A stretch of 64,000 nt of DNA from Sclerurus mexicanus (GCA_013396755.1 VWZF01001696.1:1219727-1283726), one strand, 5' to 3'; shown: positions 20,973-35,900, counted from the first letter of the stretch. A program made the numbers and translations. The notes: generated from the letters alone by a model not told the origin.

Positions 20973-23900
20973 GTACGTGGGACCGGGGCGGGCGGAGGCG
21001 CCGCACCATCCCTGCCTCCCGGCGCAGGGGCTGCGGGACGATTTCCAGGGCTATTCCCGGGGCGGCCGGCGCCGGGCTGGAGCAGGTCCGGAGAGCGGGC
21101 GGAGCAGCGCTTCCCGCTGCCCGTCCTGCGCCCCCGGGAGCGCCCCGTGGGTGAGCATCACCTCCAGCCTCCGCGGCCGAGAGCAACGGGGCAGCTTTGC
21201 AACATGTGTCATGTCTCTTTATGTGGACGCTGTTACTTTTTTGGGCATTGCATTTAACTCCCTGCCCTGTCTCCCCCTGCCTGTTTGGGTTTTCCAGACC
21301 TACGTTCCTTGTGGCAGTTCCCTGCGACATCAGGCCTGGAGCAAACGTGACTGTTGGGGTAGCTCTGCTGCCGGACAGCCCAGCACAGGTCACCGTAAGG
21401 GGAGAAGTGATCAGAAATAACGAGACCATCTTGAGCAGGGAAATGGTCTTTGAGAAAGGTAAGAGAATGGACTTGGTCTGGAAGTACTTAGATTTGCCTC
21501 CTCACACAAATATTTTGTTGTTCCCAAAATATCTCAGCTTCTAAACGGTACTAAAATAGGAACTTTATCTTACCAAGTAGGAGTCGCTATGGGAAAATAG
21601 CCTTGTACATTACTGGCTCTGTTTGCAGTTGGGCTACTGAGCTGGATAGAAAGTGGGTGCATGGGTGGGTGTGCTAACTCATTGTAAACTCTGAAAATAA
21701 TCAGATACTAGCTAAGTATGATGGATATGGGATTTCCTGAGGAGCCAGGAGGTACTCTGGTCAATGTAGTGGGGCCACTGAAGAAGTAGTAGAGGAAGAG
21801 TCGCTTACTGGTATAGCTTGTTAAGGCACATAGTGGAAGCATGTGGGAGAACAGTAAAGGTGGAACAAACAAATTAATACAGCAACTGGACCTGCTTCTC
21901 ATGCCCTAAGAAAGGGAAGACCTGATCAGGGACAATCAGAAGTGACTGTGTCAGACACCGTTAAGTGGAAGCTCTGTGCATTTGAAAAAACACAAATTTT
22001 TAAGGATGAAGAACTGAATTTTAGGCAGATTGGGAATTGAAGATAAGTAAACCTTAGAGCAGGATGATTTAATCTATGCCACCAGGTAGCAGTAGAGAAT
22101 GGGGTGGCAGTTCTAAATAGTTGGAGAGCTGAGATATCCTGGGCACTGTTCCTTTTCAGAAAGGTCACCTGAGAACAGGAGCATAGAGATGTCCTGCCTG
22201 AGATTTGTCCTCATGAGAAAGAAACTTTTGTATGGGTAGTCCAGCTTTCCCACTGCTTTTAGTATGAGAGAATATATATGACAGCCAAACTCTAAGCTTT
22301 TTATTTGGTAAAAGTAGAGGGTCTGGAGGCAGCATGAGGTCCTGAAAAATGTACCCTGCTATGAAGCCCTTTCTTCTATTATTGTTTTATAGTTACTATA
22401 GATGCCTTAATTGGAAGTATCACATTTTCATTTCAACGCCTTCATGAAAGCGCACATCTCTTCACAACCTGTAGAGAAGCTTTGAGTATGATAAAGTATG
22501 TTTTGACCAGATCAAAAAATTTATGGCCTCATGATGCAGAAAAGCATATCTGATCAAAACTCTTCTAGCTATTTCAAATATTCTGAAATTTTTTCCAGAA
22601 CTATGCATTGGCAGTTTTACAGTTAGGGTATTGTTTGTCCACTCATTGTTATCAGGTGTCATGTCCTACAGCAGTCAGTGTAAAAGCATAAACCTGAGGC
22701 AAATTTTCTGTAGTGGTATGGCTAATGAAAAAAAAAAAAATCTCAGTGTTCATTTCTGATTCAAATCAGTTTTATACACCTGATCTGTTAGTAACCTAAT
22801 CTAACACTAATAGTTGTGGTGATGTATGCCTATGGCAATTACTTTAGGGGGACAAATTTGCTAGCAACTAAAATTTGCATGTGACTGAAACAAACTGTCT
22901 GTCATGCCTAGGGTCCTTATTCTTAAGTCTCCATAACACATTACCTGCCAAATTTAGATTTTGCATATTCAAAACTCTAGACCAGACCTAGAGACTAGAC
23001 ATAGTGGAGGATTCAGCAGTGAAAAAAGGAAAATTTTTATTCTGTGGAGAAAGTAACGTTGATGTATTTATTTTGCTATCAGTAATGAACTTGCCATTTT
23101 AAGTTCACAATTCCTCTTCAAACCTTTCCTGGCAGTATTTTGATACTGAACCAAAACAAACCTAAACCAACTAACTTTTTTTTTATTTTTATTTTTGGTT
23201 TTCTTTTGAAAGTAAAAGTTTTTAAAAGGAAAAAAATTTCGTCTCCTTCTAACTATACTGGTTTTTATTTCCTCCTTCTGTTCTGCTTTAACATCGAGTT
23301 CAGTGAGCCTTGCATGAGTTTCAACCTGTCTATTGCTGTCCTTTTCAACATTAAAAGGCAGACAAGTAACTGGTAATTCTAAGCTTGTGGAAATACATGG
23401 ATGTCTGTCTGCTGAGCATACAGAACAATCCTTGACACTAGGAGCTGCTGAAGTCAGAGTGAGTGGTGTGTAATCAGGAACAGGTATGACCCTGTGCCAG
23501 ACTGGATACAGTGAGGAAAAAGGAGAAATGCTGTAGTGCATTACTAACTTTTAATCTTTCTCTTGTTTTTCAAATATATCTTTGAATTTCCTGTGCTTTT
23601 TTACTTCATAAATGGAACAGGAAAAAAAAAACCCAACATGCTGAGCATACCGTGTATTTCCTCTTGCAGAATTTTTAACATTTAGTATGTGGCCATCAGT
23701 TTTTTCTAGTCAGGTTATATAATCTGTTAGTCATTTGTTCTCTGTGAACAAGTACGTAAGCAAAACTGTTAAGGGCCAGGAGCAGGAGAACTGCCCTGTA
23801 ACAGAGGATGGAGTGTTGAAGGTGTGTATCCAAAAGTTCTGCAGGAGTGGACTAGTTCTGACTCAGAGAGAAAGCAAGTTGTCAGAAGCAAAAGCAGTTT

Positions 23901-26900
23901 GTCAGAGTAAGATCCTAAAGCTTTAAATTCTTCACTGAATAACAATCTAAGGATAAAATATGAAGTGGTATTGCTATGGCTGAGCTAGTCTTGAGTATTT
24001 AACTGAAGAAAGACTGGAAGAGGTTTTATTAAGCCAGCTGTTGCAGTTAAAGGAAAAAACCCAAGGGTATCTCCAGGCACCCAAAATCTTCTTCAAATGA
24101 CATCATTCCCACATATATTAGTGCCCAGAAAATGTTGCTTTATCTGACACTGAACACCTACCTTGGTTAGTCTGGAAATTTGGTGGCACTGTTGCCTAAG
24201 CTGGCTCAGTTATGCTCTGTATTTTTCCTTGCATGGTGACAGCAAAAGCGGGGGATTAATTGCTATGAGAAACTGATCTGACTGAAAAAGTTTTTATTTT
24301 TGTTTGAAATTAGGCAGAGAAGTCCCCTGGTTCAGTGTGCAAACATTTGTGCTGATGGAATTGAGATGGGTGCAGAGTTGGGAATTGGATGCTGAAGACA
24401 GAGGACAGGCTGAGGACACAGTTTTTATTAGGGATGTTTAATCTTGTAGGCAAAGTTCAGCCAAGTACCTAAGAGTTACAGCTATTACGTACCAGCCTGG
24501 CAAAGTGCTTCTGCAATTGCCTTAAGTGAAATATTCAGCCTGGTTCTCTAGTAGCAGCTCAGTATGATACATGTACTAGTCTGAGTTTCTGAATTAGCTC
24601 CATAAAAGGATCTTGTTGAATTAGAGGCACAGGGGTTTTTTCTTTCTATAATATAACTCTTCCTATATATAAGAAATAGAGTGGTTGCCCTCTGATGGTT
24701 GATAAAACATTCACTGTTTTAATGTTACTGGAAGGTGAATTTTGGAATCTAAGTGATTCTTGGGAAATTGCCCATTAGAGAAATGCGTTAGCAGAGGAAG
24801 TTGGTTCACATTATTATTGTGCTTTTTCTATAGCAAAGGGCAAATAAATGTATTTATTAATAAGTGATTAGTGAGTGTTCCTTGGAGTGAAGGAGAAAGT
24901 GTGCATGCACACACATTTAAAGAAGTGCTGATATTTTGAGCTTGGCTCAAGCTGTATGGCCAGGGAGATTGTTTAAAACCAATGTTTTGCTACAGAATTT
25001 AATTACATTAAATGTAGTGAAAACAGACCAACTGAATGTTTGCAAGCAGGAGGTTGCTGTTACAGGTAAACTTTATGCAGTGCGTCACCCAGAGGGAATA
25101 GATTTCCTTGCCTACAGTGGACTCCAGAAAAACACAAAGCACTGACTGAAGTCGTTTCTGTGCACTGTACCAAGCCTTGACACACTTTCTGTGGAGATGC
25201 AGTATCAGAAAGATCCTCACCCTGATTGAAAATGACTGCAGAAGATAACAATGGCTTGTGTGCAACTGGAGCTGTTGGGCTTTCTGGGTCAACAGCAAAA
25301 AAAATGATGGGAATAACAGACAGAATTAAATTTCCTGCATGAATAGCTTGATTTTCAGTGATTGCAGTGAAGGATGACTCTTGTCATGTGAGTTTATGCT
25401 GTCATTGATCAATAAAGATATAGTTTGAATTGGCAAGAGTTGTTGTCTTACAGGGTTTGCTACCCAGACATTGCTATGTGTGGTCATGTATGAGAAACTT
25501 TATACTTTGTCAGAGATTTTGAAAAGTATTTTGTGTTGGTGCTATAATGCATTGGAAAGAGTAAGCAGCATATAAGTTGGAAAAAAATATTAGTTTTAAG
25601 AAAAGCTTTCATGTGTAATGAGGTGTTATCGTTTACCTGACAACATGAATGTTTTTACTTCTAAAGAATAAGATTTAATTAGAGCTTCTGATATGTAAAG
25701 TGCGGCATAATGTATTTAAGGCATGGTGAGTCAGAACTACTTTGTGAATTTACTGAAGACTCTGGTTTACAGTAGCATGCATAGTTTGTAAATTACTTGT
25801 ACATTTTAACTAATATGTACTGCTTTTCTGTGTTTGTAGAGAGGAAGAAACTTACTTGTTAACTGAGCTACAGTGTGGTGTGAATACTTAACTAGGATTT
25901 ATTAAACATGAGTCTGTGAGAATGTTTGTCAAGCTCAGACATGTAGTGATCCTCCACACAGACAATGGAAAATCCATGTTTACCAGAACATGTCTTACAT
26001 GCTTAGTAATAACCACGTTAGTATGTGAAACAGTGAAAAACACTAGGAATAGTAAGTTGTAAAGTAACAACTAAATGGGAATGAATGGCCAAAGAATGCT
26101 GGTCTTTGTTGTTAACCTTGAGTTGTCTCTGTACCTTATGTCAGAATAAAATCACTGAGTTATTGGTGGCTATGCTGTCTGTGCTGAAAACCTGTGGGGT
26201 TTTGCTCGCAGTTTAGTGGGGCATCTCCTTTCTGCCTAATTCTGCATCAGTACCTGAAAAGCCAAACAGTGAGAGAGCAGAAATTACATGATTTTGCATC
26301 CATAACCCACACCTCCAAAAGTATGTGTAGCTGTGCCTCATGAAAAATAACTTTTCAAATAGTCAGCATGTGCAGATAACCTATGCAAAATCAGAATGAA
26401 GGAAAAGTTTTTGTTAAGGAGGTGTTGGAGTTGGATCCATAGACAAGGGAGCTAGTAGAGAAGGTGGCACTCTTCTGAAATATGGGCTTTCATATTTCTG
26501 GAGTACATATAAGAAGAAAAAAGAGTTTTTTGTGCCTGTTGTTGAATCCATCCTGCTAACAGGCCCATTAAGTTGTTTGCAGGGAAATGGGAGTAGTGAT
26601 CCCATCCAGTACTTTAGCTTTATTTTATTGCTTGGATGCTGTTTGGAGGGGAGGAGTCCTTCTGTGACTCAAGACTTATGTGTTCATACATGAGGTCTCT
26701 CTGGTACCATGTTCTTCGCCAGTATCCAGCCAAGAAGGGTGTGGCAGATCGAGTGCTACAGGCTCTAGAAATGCTGACAGGGGGGCAGCTCTCACAGAGG
26801 AGGGAATGTTACACATTCCAGTGTGGGGTTCCCTGTTGCTACTGTGAACTGGAAAGGGTTTACAGCTTATAAGAAAAGGAGGAGAGAGAAAAATGAAGGC

Positions 26901-29900
26901 TGTGAATTAGGGAAAAAAGCAGAAGTGATGCCAAAAAACAAGAGGAATTGAGAGGTAAGATACTGTCAGAAATAAGAAGGGAAGCAAAGGGAGAAAGTTC
27001 TTGAGGGATGCATGCAGAAAGGATAAGTACAGATTACCCTAAAAGAGCGGAAAGGTAAGAAGTAACTAAACAGGATCTTCTCACTGGTCAAAAAACAGCA
27101 GAAAAAAAGGAAAACCGTATGTATAAACTGAAAATGAGGTCGGATTACAAAGGCTGAGCTTAAAGAAGTAGCAAGGGTCGGAAAGGAGAAAACTGGTAAG
27201 GCCAAGTCATCAATAGGAAAGAATGTGAAGGATAATAAGGCAGTTTTAAAATACCATATTGGCAACAAGAAGGCTAGCAAAGGATGTGGCTTCCTACTCA
27301 CTCTGATGAGAAGGGCATTGGTTAATGATGCTGAGAGGCAGGAAGTGTTCAGTCTTCACTAAGAGGATCAAGTAACTGTCATGGGAAAGGGTTAAGAATT
27401 AAGACAAAAAAGGGGAGAAACAGTTTGAAGAGTGCTTTGGTAAAATAGATGTTTAGACCTGATAAATTTGTCTGTAGAATATTTAGGGAATTGACTAAAA
27501 TAATTTAAAACCTGCTAGTGAAATTTTGAAACCAGGAATGAAGAGACAGATTCTGGAATATTGAAAATCTGCAAATAAAATGTGTTCCACCATAGGTTGA
27601 CAGGGGTAGTACTTGGATAAGAAGCAGGATATTTTTATATTTTGATGTCACTAATGATAGTCTGTCATGGCACTCTGACAAGCCAGCTGGGGAAGTGGGG
27701 ACAGCATGAAATTCTTATTTAGTATGTTTGTGGATGGAAAACTGTATTAATCTCTTAGGTCTAGGTGTATTTCACTCTCAAACTGCAAGTGCATTGCTCT
27801 GAAACTATGTTGTTCAGTATGACTGACATGAGTGAAAAAGGGAGAATATTTATTAGATTAGTGAAGGAGTGGTAAGGTTGCTGGGGGAAAAGATTAGATT
27901 TTGAACTCATTTTGGCAATACTAGAAGTGATTAGGGAAAAAACTGGATTCATGCATGTGTCTGATTTTGTTGAAGAATAAAAGAGTATGTGTTTACTGGG
28001 TGGGCAGCAAGGTGGTGCAGCAGGTCATGCAGAAAAGAGGGGATGTGTGTAGGGTGGGTGATCACTTAAAGGTAACAGAAGGTGAAAGCTTGTAAGTAAT
28101 AGTCATGCTTAAAAAAGAAGATAAATGTTGTACTCAAAGGTATACACAGAAATATTTTCTGTAAGCTATGAGAAAATATTTGAGTAATCTTCACAGCCTA
28201 ATTAGGCATCCTTGAGAATGCTGTTCTGATCTTTGGCACTCCTCATGGAGGTAATGAACCAACTGGAGAAATTCCAGGGAAAGCACAGGGAAAGTTTGGA
28301 GAGCTCTCAGGAGACAAGTTCAAACCTGACAGAAGAAGATGGGCCTTCACATGAGATGAAAATAAATTGTGGAACCCCCTTTCCCAGTTGTTGGGGATGT
28401 GATCGCATAAATTTATGAGACAAAGGTCCATCAAGGACTGGTCCACTATAAAGACACTAATTTTGACTTTTCAAGCCCCAAACCTCAGACTGCATAGTTT
28501 GGGAAGAGCATCCAAGAAAGAGTCACTTTGTTTTGACCGTGGGAGCTGCTTCTAGATTCTGGGGAGAGATGGGAGGAATTAGGGTAAAATATTAGAAGTG
28601 TGCTGTGAACCTATTATGTACTTTTAGGTATATACAAATTAGCTTTAAAGAGAAAAGGGTGGAAGCTAAGAGTAGATCTCCAGATGGGTCTAGCATGATG
28701 TCCTTAGTGGTGTCTAATTAGGAGGAGATCCAAGCTGAAGTGTTGAGTTATGGAAGTACCTGCAGAGGCAGCAAGCATGGGAAATTCATGAGTTTCCAGT
28801 CCTACATACGTTACTTCTCTTTTCATAAGAGAATCAACACTGGCAGCGTTACTGGTTTCTATGCTCTGCTACCCGTGACTACCTGTTTGCGAAGGCAGAG
28901 TTGAGATCCCGTCAGCAGAGACTGAATAGCAGATGGCAAGAGATGATGCTGATTCACCTAGATTCACTGCAGTCCAAAAATGTATGTGTGTAGAAAATGT
29001 GGCCACAATTAGAGACCAATTCTCCAGCTTCCTGGAGGTGCAGATATGAGGTCCAGGTGCTTATTTTGTATGGTTAGGGGTTTGTATTGCCTTTATTCAC
29101 TGATGAAAGAAGTCTCTGGTAAGATTTTTATATATTTAAATAACTTGGTGGTCTCAAGAAGTTGTGTGGCTTTGTCATCACAGACTCTGAACATATTCCA
29201 GAAAATAGAAGAAAACCAGTACGAAAACATTCTTCTTCCACTCCTTGTAAGCAGAAATTTAAATAGATCCCAAAGGCTTTATTTGCAGTGAATAAGTCTG
29301 AGCGGTGACTTGACTTTGAAATTTTGCTCCAGTTACAGCAATTATTGTGATGGGGGTGGTGTTAATACTGGCATCTACAGGCTTAGCTACATTTTGTCCT
29401 AGTATGATTTTCCTGTGTTTTAAGTTGGAATAAAAACTGCAGCTGCTTTAAGTTGCCTTAATAGTGGCTTTGTCTGTGTTTATTTTGTGGGCATCAGAAT
29501 GGATAGTAATGGTGGCCAATAATGCTTTCAAAGCAGGATGTGCAAATGCCTGTGAGTTTTTGTGTTTGTGTACAGTCACCAAGGGAATGAAATGTATTTC
29601 ACATTTATTTGTGTAAAAACCTTAAGTCTGAGATTATTCTGAATTGTCTGTAGTTTCATAGACTGGATCTGATGTCAAGAAAGTTTTCTCTATAGTATTC
29701 AAAAATTGTCTTGCTAGCAGCTGTTATACCTCATGGCAATATAGTTGTCCTGGCAGTGATGTCATGCACATGGCAAAAAGTCCATGGATAGCTTTTATGT
29801 TGGTCTCAGGAAAAGCTGAAAAGAGGCTCTCCTTGAATTTAAGCGTCTGCAATGGTAGTAGCTGGATAGCAGTCAGAAGGTCTCTCATTAGAGATTATTT

Positions 29901-32900
29901 ACTTTTAGAAATATGAAGCTGCTTTGTTTTCCTGCACAGCATTCAGTGTCTTAGATAAACCGGAGTGTTTTAAGTATTGTGTTCTGGTAATTGGCTAGTC
30001 TCTGACTGCTCAGCTGAAAGTAGCAATAGTAGTGTGCTTCACAGAGTTGGTTGTTTTACTTCAGAAGATTGAGTGAAGAATTAAATGTCTGAATTATGGT
30101 CTAAGTCTAAAAAAGGCCAGACTGCAGGAAACATGGTGCTTGCTTGGGGAAGGGATTGTGGATGTGGCGGGGCAAGGGAAGAGGTGCTCTGTATCAGTAT
30201 CTCTTGGTCTGAGAGGGTGGGAGATGATAGCTTTCCTCAAGGGTTGATTTGACAGGGCTGATGAGAGAGGAATGGCTGAACCAGTAAAAGGGACAAGCAG
30301 GGAGGTGCCACAACTCCTTTGCCATGTGAAGTAGAAAGACACACGGAATGCTCAGGGCAGGGGGAGGACAGTACCCCTTCTTTTCATACCTTCTGGTATG
30401 TATATATTCTGTCCTGGCCATGAATGTTTCTGGTTGTGCTTTTTGTGGTTGGGTTTCCCCTGTTCTTCAGATTGTGGAGAAAAGCAGGTTGGGGAAAACC
30501 TTTATATTTAGCTGGAGAAGGTTTTTTTTTCCTGGTTGGCAGAAAAAACATCCCTACACTTTGCATTGCAGACTAAACTAGAACTTGCTGGCAACTGCTG
30601 AGTTTGCTAAAATGTGGCTTTAATCACAAAAACGTCTGTGCATGTTGCTTTCCTTCTGTCCTCTGGAGCTGTGGTGCCCTTTCTCTTGACCAGGCCCTCA
30701 GGTAGTAAGTTCTGGTCCAGTTCAGATTATTCCTTTTGTCCTTTTACATCTTTCTCCATAGGCAGGACTGCTGCTGTGCTTCTCTCTCTCTCTCCCTCTG
30801 TAATTTCTGAGTGCTTTTAGCTTCCTGATTTGCAAAAAGGAATGAAAAGGATTAGCAACAGTGGAAATAGAGAGTAGGGTAACAAGTGGCTGTGGACAGA
30901 AGTGTACGTAGTGCTGGCAGACAGGAAGAGTTTAGGAGGCGTTTTGGAGTAAGTATATATCCCTTTGCTACAGGCCTGTTGGCCTCATTTGGCTTTGGAT
31001 GCCAGCCCGTACACTGACGTTCCCTGGCAATCCCTGTTGCATGCGTTTGAATGCTGTATTGCCCCTCCTTCTATCATCCGGGCCAAATTTAGCCATAACT
31101 TAACAGCAGTGGCTCACACTATGTATTTTGGGCTATTTGTGTAACTAACCAGTGCTAATTTGGGTGCTAGCTTTAGGATGATAGATGAGTATAACATGTT
31201 TAAACAAAACTGTGAACTCAACAGATTTGCAAGTCTTCTTATTTGAAAAAAAAGTATTTTTCACTCCCTGGTCAGTTTAAACCTTAGTATTTATGCTTAC
31301 TCTTTTTTTTTCCCCTTTTTTTTTTCTTCTTTTTAAACACAAAAATAGTATCTATTTTGGACAGGAATAAATATCTGGAAGAACATTGAAGAACATTATT
31401 TTTTGTTTCTCTGATGTGAGGTTTTTGAAACAGAAGTAGAAAAAGCTCCATTTACCACTGTAACGAAAATGCTTTTCTGTAAACATTCCCTAAGCATGGA
31501 TATGTGAACACAGCTTCCAGAAGAAAGATGTGGCATCATTTCAGTAAATCAATCTAAAGTGAATCTGGTTGTATTTTTTCTGTTCTTGCACAGGACTAAG
31601 AAGGAATGAGGATATAAGTAGAAGAGTTTAAGTGAGAAAATCTATTTGTAGCAATGCCTGCCACATGAGCTAGAATATAGTCAGTCCTAACTTTATGTAA
31701 ATTAGAGACTCAAGTGCTGCTGTACTAATACATATTGGCACAAGCTCTTGTTCACTGTGCCAAGCTATACAGTAATTTTTCTGGAACCTCTGTCCTTTCT
31801 TTGGGAGTGGAAGCTGAAACATTTATGTCTAGTCCTAGTGGTGTCAGCTCAAGAAGGGGTGGCATAAGTTTCTGGGTTTGGGTCAGGCCCATGCAAGGGG
31901 AAGAACTTAAGATGCCATTGTTTGTGCAACTCTCTGTAAGTCTAAAAAAAACATGCATGTGTTCTGTTCTGGAGAACTTTTTCTATTTGCTTTATTGATA
32001 ACAATACTATTAGACCACCAAAAAATGACAGGGTGGAAAGGTACATTGAAAAGATAACAATTTGCCACTGATATCTGTACTGGTGATATGTCACTACCAC
32101 AGTGTCTTTGATTCCTCTTCTGCTGGATAATCCTGAATGCCAAGGATTCTGAGAAAGAGGAGGCACGACAGTGTGGCATTTGTTTCTACTGTATTTCCAT
32201 GTATTTTCTCAATGGAGTATTTATTGAATGAATACAGTATAAGCTTTAGGAGTTCTGTGAAAGAAATGGTTTTGCAAGTGGCAAGGAAGGATATTTTTTC
32301 TTGAAGGCTCATGTGACTTCTGTTGGGATTTTTTAATTGTTTTTTAGCTTTCTTCAAGATTAGTCTGCAACAGTCCATTGAATTTTCCTGCCTCTCCCTG
32401 CAGCTAGGTCATGGCTCCCAGCTGGAAGTTTTCTTGAACTAATACCTTGTGATAGTAGGGACCTGTGCCCTTGCCTGGTCTTTCCTCTCTGTGGCTCATC
32501 GCACTGTGGCTCTGTGCTGACTTACTCTGCTGCTGTGGCGTGCAGGTGGGGTGAGTCAGGAGGAAGCATTTTGTGGTCTGCAGTGCTTAATGTAGGTAGT
32601 TTAACTGTTCTGGACTCCTTTCTGAACTCACTTCTTCTGTCTAGAGTTAGTTACCTGTATTCAATAACTAAATGGATTCCTTGCAGGGATGTGTCAAAGG
32701 AGGGTGTCAGCTGTTGCCATTTCTGAGGGCAGTAGACTTGACTGATCTCGTGTGTAAATCATGTGTAGTGTTACACGTTGTATGTAGGTAAAAGTGTCTG
32801 GCTGCATAAAAGCAGAGCTTCCAGCACAGCAGTGCCATGTTCTAGCTGTTGGACCTTGGTTAATTCCTTATAAACCTAAGAAATTGCTGTATGATTAAAT

Positions 32901-35900
32901 ATAACTTTAATTCATCAAGTAAAGAGAAAAATGTGGGAAATTTCTGCAATTCGGCAATGGCATAAGGGAAAAATTTTCCCTATGGCTCTTGCCTGAGCAC
33001 ATCCAAAGCCATCCCTAGGCATGGCTGACCAGAGCTCCAGGGAATTGACTACAGTTTAGTAGTTTCTGAGAACATGGGAAAATCTTGCATGACAGGGAAA
33101 TTCACTGCAATGCTAAAGAATTTCGGATCTGCCCAGGCTGCTCAGTTCCTAACAAAATAATTACGTAGTGGCATGATTTGGAAGATTACCTCATGCCCCA
33201 AAGCCTCTTATATGATTTCCGCCGCCTGGGAATTAGGCAGTGCTCAAGGCTTTATCACAGCAGCCAGGAAAGCTGCAGCTCTCTACCGCTACTTCAGAAG
33301 GTAAATGCTTTCTGAGTTGCGCAGAGGAAAGTAACTGTGATATAAATCTCCCTCCTCCCCAACTCTTTCCCCACCTACATTATGTCTGTACCTGGCTCAG
33401 ACCTGATGTTACGTTTCCCAGGCCTGGGAACACGAAAGAAACCCTGCCTTCAGGTTTCTGTCTTTTGCATTCTAGTTGTTCTCAAAACAGGTGGAGGCGA
33501 GCAGACACTGCCCTGATGAGAAAGGCTGTGAAGTACCTACCCTGTTACTTGAAAGGTTGCTTTGCAAGCTGGTAGATGCTGCCCAGGGTGATGTTCAGCA
33601 GTCCCTTCTTGCTCTCCCCATGCAGTGCATGGATACTACTGTGTTTGCATTGGTGTGGGTTAAGATGGAAATAGAAACCCTATGGTGTGGGCTATGGTAT
33701 GAATATCAGTTCTGTGTTTGTTGTCTCCCAGTGTACTGAAGTCCCTGCTGTAGCCATTGCTATAATTAGCTGTGTGGGTTACATTAAAGTGAGTGCAGCA
33801 GTACTTGAGCCATGTGCATATCCACTCAGTAAATGTTTTCTGTTCCTTGTTAATAACCAATTATCAGCAGTGACAAAGGTTATTTTTTTCCCTCTGGTGA
33901 CACAGTGGTAAGGGTTATGGTTGTACAAACCCCAGCTTTAGCACAGCATTATTTCACAGAGGGATGGAAATTAGAGAAGAACTTTTAGCGTACAACTGAG
34001 CGAAATTTCAGGAGGTAACTTTGTACCATGTCTCTTGTTGCTTGTTACCCTTCATCTTGCTCCCTTTACGGTGAAATATAATCCTCTAAAAAGAATTCTT
34101 CCTAGATAACAGTAATTCCCTCTCTCCTGAGTTAGGAAGACATAATTTTCCCTGAGCGAAAATGATTTCTCTCTTAGTGCGATTGTTTGGGCATGGGGCT
34201 GTTTGTGTAGATGTTGGGAATAAATACATCAGTGATTCCAGAGTTTACATTCCCTATGAATCAGGTATTCTGCAGGACTTTGTAATTCCTCTCCTGTAGC
34301 TGACCTGTGACCTGTAGTTGTCCTGTGGCCCTGTGTGCCAAGCAAGCTTGGCCAAGTGTGGGGTTCCTTGCCACTGTGCGGTGGGGCAGGTTGCCCTCTT
34401 CACTGGCCACTGAGAAAAGTGTGTATTTTGTCAGACACTCTGTCTGGAAAACCTCAAAGGCCAGTGGGGTTGCTCAGAGTCAATGACTGCATGGGTTGCT
34501 TCTCAAGTGAAGTGGGGTTAGGGATTCTAGGGGGGAAAAAAAAGTAGCTTTAACAGGGGCATAAACATGTTGTGGAAAGAACTGTGTTCCTTAGGGCCCA
34601 GTACTGCCCGTCCCTGTTAAACTTCTGAATACCAGAATGAAATACTGGAGTGTGCTACCCACAAACTTCATTTGTGGGATGTGAGTCATTTGGTTTAACC
34701 CAGGTTATAATTTGAATAGATGCTGGACAGCACTTTTCCTTTTCGTTCTCTGGCAGCAGCCAGGACAACCTGTGTTCAGTTTGTTGTGACTTCTGTTTGT
34801 CACTGTGAAAGGAAAGAATTAATTGCCTTTTAAAATTAATGTTTATTGAAGTTCAGAGGTTAAATGAATGGAATGCTGGAATCCATTCGTCCTGGAATGC
34901 TTTTTTGTGTCCAGGATCAAGAAGGACATAAGTAAATGAATTAATTTTTTTTTTTTTTTACTTCATTAAACAGTTGACTAAAAGACAGGTATAAACCCAT
35001 TGCCTTTTAAGAGATATGAAAAGGTCTAACTGAATGGAATCAGCAGAAGAAAATATGAGTCAGTATGAGTCAGCAGCATGCCCAGGCAGCCAAAAGAGGA
35101 ACCCCTTTCCTTGAGGAGTGCATCAAGCACAGCATTGCCAGCCAATCCAGAGCGGTGATTATCCCACTGATTTCAGCATTGGTCCCTCCTCATCTGGAGT
35201 ACTGTGTGCAGTTCTGGGGCCCACAGTTTAAGAAGGGTGTGGAGATCCTTGAATGCCTCCAGAGGAGGGCAACAAAGCTAGTGACAGGGCTGGAAGGCGT
35301 GTCCTGTGTGGGGCAGCTACAGAGTTTGGGTTTGCCTGGTTTGGCTGAGGGGCAACATCATGATGCTGTACAGCTTCCTGAGGAGGGGAGGTGGAAAGGG
35401 AGGTGTGATCTCTTCTGCCTGCTGTAGGTGATAGGAGATGTACAGTGGTTGAAAGCTGCACCAGGAGAGGTTCAGACTAGACATTAGGAAACATTCTTTA
35501 CTGAGAGAGTGGTCAGACACTGGCGAAGGTTTCCTAGAGATGTGGTTGATGTCTGAAAGCTGGCAGTGTTTAAGGCTTTTGGATAATGCCCTTAATAACA
35601 TGCTTTTAACTTTTGGTGAGCCTGAAGTGATTAGGCAGTTGGACTAAGTCATCATTGTAGGTTCCTTCCAACTGAAATGTTCTGTTCTATTCTGTTCTAT
35701 TTTAAAATAACATAAAAGCTGGGGCACCGATGGCTTCACAATATATTGGTATCCAGGAGCCTAATAGCAAATTTATTTGGATTCTAAAAATATTTGAGGC
35801 CATGTTGTCTAAAATAGTTAAAGCAATAAGTAATATTAACCCAAATATATTGATGTATTGCTTACTTATTCCCATGGTGATGTAATGCAGTGAAGTTAAC

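Larger units (their letters stand above)
19094..21063. repeat. Tandem duplication copy B (the complete copy)
   Basis: This copy includes the 354 bp missing from copy A and continues without a gap into CD109 intron 1 and exon 2. It is therefore the authentic allele of this locus. It holds the CD109 upstream region, CpG-rich promoter and exon 1. Confidence 0.9.

Noticed and set aside
35065..35427. 120-codon ORF as a host gene
   Set aside because: Its translation is the C-terminal part of CR1 ORF2 and it is followed by a CR1 3' end.
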